A DNA stretch of 64,000 bases, from assembly GCF_003086295.3 (NCBI RefSeq), contig NC_092053.1, positions 82,645,671 to 82,709,670 of the forward strand, read 5' to 3'. Of this stretch, positions 62,583 through 64,000 are shown in pieces. The number at the start of each line of letters is the position of its first letter. Position 1 is the stretch's first letter. A program made the position numbers and the translations under genes. The notes under the pieces were generated by a model. That model was not told where the DNA came from. It saw nothing but the letters and a program-made list of their open reading frames with translations, and did not search any database. This stretch comes from Arachis hypogaea. Lineage: Eukaryota; Streptophyta; Magnoliopsida; Fabales; Fabaceae.

Positions 62583-64000
62583 TACAACTCTCAATAGCTG
62601 TGTAACACTAGAAAACGTTCTGTGTTCGTACCACTATCTATCTGACTGCCTTCACGCAGCAGATCATTACATAATCATTCTCATTATCATCATTCATTAC
62701 TATTCTCATTATTCATCATCACTTTCACATTCTTATGCAGTACCTCTTTCTTTCACTATTCAATCATACTGTATAAACTTTACATCTTTCACTCTTGCAA
62801 TATCTTGGCTCAAGCCATTTTTCTTTGCCATTCGTTCATAAAAATCTCAATCATCAATTCAGTTCATAATCTCTGCTATGGCAATCTTGAGTCAAGCCAA
62901 CTTTAAAACTATCTTTCATTTTAGTTCTCTATCAAAGACTCAAGAAAATCATTTATTTTTAAATTCATTAAACACTTTTCAAAACATAACCTTTCATTAG
63001 AAGTAATCAAATAAAACTCTTTCTTAAGTTTACTAACTTCACAAAGATTAAAAAAAAGTCATCTCTCTTACTATTCAAATTCAAATATTATTATTTCACC
63101 AAATTTCTAAAAAGATAATCCCTTATTTCAAACCCAAAACACAACTCTCTTATATTAAATCAAACTCAAAACATAAACATTTCCTTGATAAATCTATTTC
63201 ATAATAATATAATTCTTTTTTTTCTCAATAAATAAAACTCCAAACATAGTTTATTTCTTTACTTAGTAAATTAAAATCAAACAATATAATTTTCCAAATC
63301 TTACTCTTTTAAAAGAACCTCAGATTTAATAAAATTTCGGCAGCACCTCCCCTAAAACTCAGACTTAGCCACCCTTACGGGTTCCCTCTTTCTCAACAAA
63401 TCACCAGCCCTTTTCTCAATAATTTTCAAACAGACAATTTTCAATGAATTAGATATTCGCATTTCATAATAATTAGAAAATCAATCATACTCCACAATTT
63501 CTGCTAATCCATCAATCCAATCTCACCATTTCATATTTACTTTTCACTTATCATAAAATCCTTTCAAAATTAAACACAATCAACTAGTAATCCCAAAAAA
63601 AAATCAGCCTTTCATAATTCAAAGTCATTTACTTGTTAACAAAGTCACTGTTTTGGTTTAGAAGTCATATTTCAAGAGAATAATTCGGTAATCAAACTTC
63701 AATCTTTTAACAGTTCTCAAGTATAACTCTAATTAATCACGAATCAACATTAACAAGCATCAAAACCAATTCCAACCAGTCACAAGTCAATTTTACAGCC
63801 ATTCCAACATATCATATTACTAAAATCAACAACAAACGCTTATTCTCAATAATCAAAATACAGCCACAACTCAAACCATCATCACAATAATCCCAAACCA
63901 AACACAAATTCAACTCAGTTCATCAATTATCAATACAACAACTTTTCAATAGTTAGCTAATCAAATTTCAATTTAACAAGTATTATCAAATGAATCACCA
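62583..64000. other. AT-rich DNA without recognisable gene
   Basis: I see no coding region. Long A/T runs, many CAAATTTC/TCAAAAC-type words, and one less AT-rich patch (63340-63390) with GGCAGCACCTCCCC and CACCCTTACGGG. It may be an old retroelement noncoding region, but I cannot assign it. Confidence 0.4.

Overview
The window is a stack of plant LTR retrotransposons; I see no host gene, rRNA, tRNA gene or CRISPR array. The organism is most likely a peanut relative (Arachis). This is inferred from TGGCGTTNAACGCCAG-type arrays, LTRs opening TGATGAGCGGATAATTT, Athila-like Ty3/gypsy gag-pol, and primer-binding sites that all match the 3' end of tRNA-Asp. Most coding regions are broken.

I sort the elements into informal families by LTR start and U3 array. 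H: array GGCGTGCCACGCC. B: array TGGCGTTNAACGCCAG. T: array ACGCGNNCGCGT. N: array GCGCGTGCGCG. S: LTR start TGATGACAAGTCATC.

Left part, 1-17188. A family H LTR (-) runs off the left edge and sits in a decayed gag (-). A family T Athila-like element (-, 4462 to about 15600) is inserted in the leader of that gag element. It carries gag, protease, RT, RNase H, integrase and a second ORF (ORF2) in the env position. Its 5' LTR is cut short and followed by diverged fragments.

Centre, 17189-42195. A family H 5' LTR (+) was split twice: by a solo B-type LTR (17580-19187) and by a whole B element (19526-40332, target duplication CTGGG). The B element has gag-protease and ORF2 but no RT or integrase. 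It was itself hit by a young N element (-, 25069-35704, target duplication GGAGT). The N element encodes no gag or pol that I recognise, only ORF1 and an intact ORF2.

Right part, 42196-64000. Two truncated plus-strand elements (N-like, then T-like) meet two minus-strand elements (S-type, then N-like) at about 50722. A solo S-type LTR (59887-61969, CTGGG) splits the LTR of the last one. The final 1.5 kb is AT-rich and unidentified.

A shared plan recurs in the elements: LTR, tRNA-Asp primer site, gag-pol or ORF1, a small hairpin, a GC-rich dyad array, a CT-rich leader with a probable intron, ORF2, a hairpin plus purine tract, a noncoding stretch, a second hairpin plus purine tract, LTR. The internal array always uses the same motif class as the array in that family's own U3. 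I think this is the most interesting pattern here, because it suggests a family-specific DNA-binding function, possibly of ORF2.
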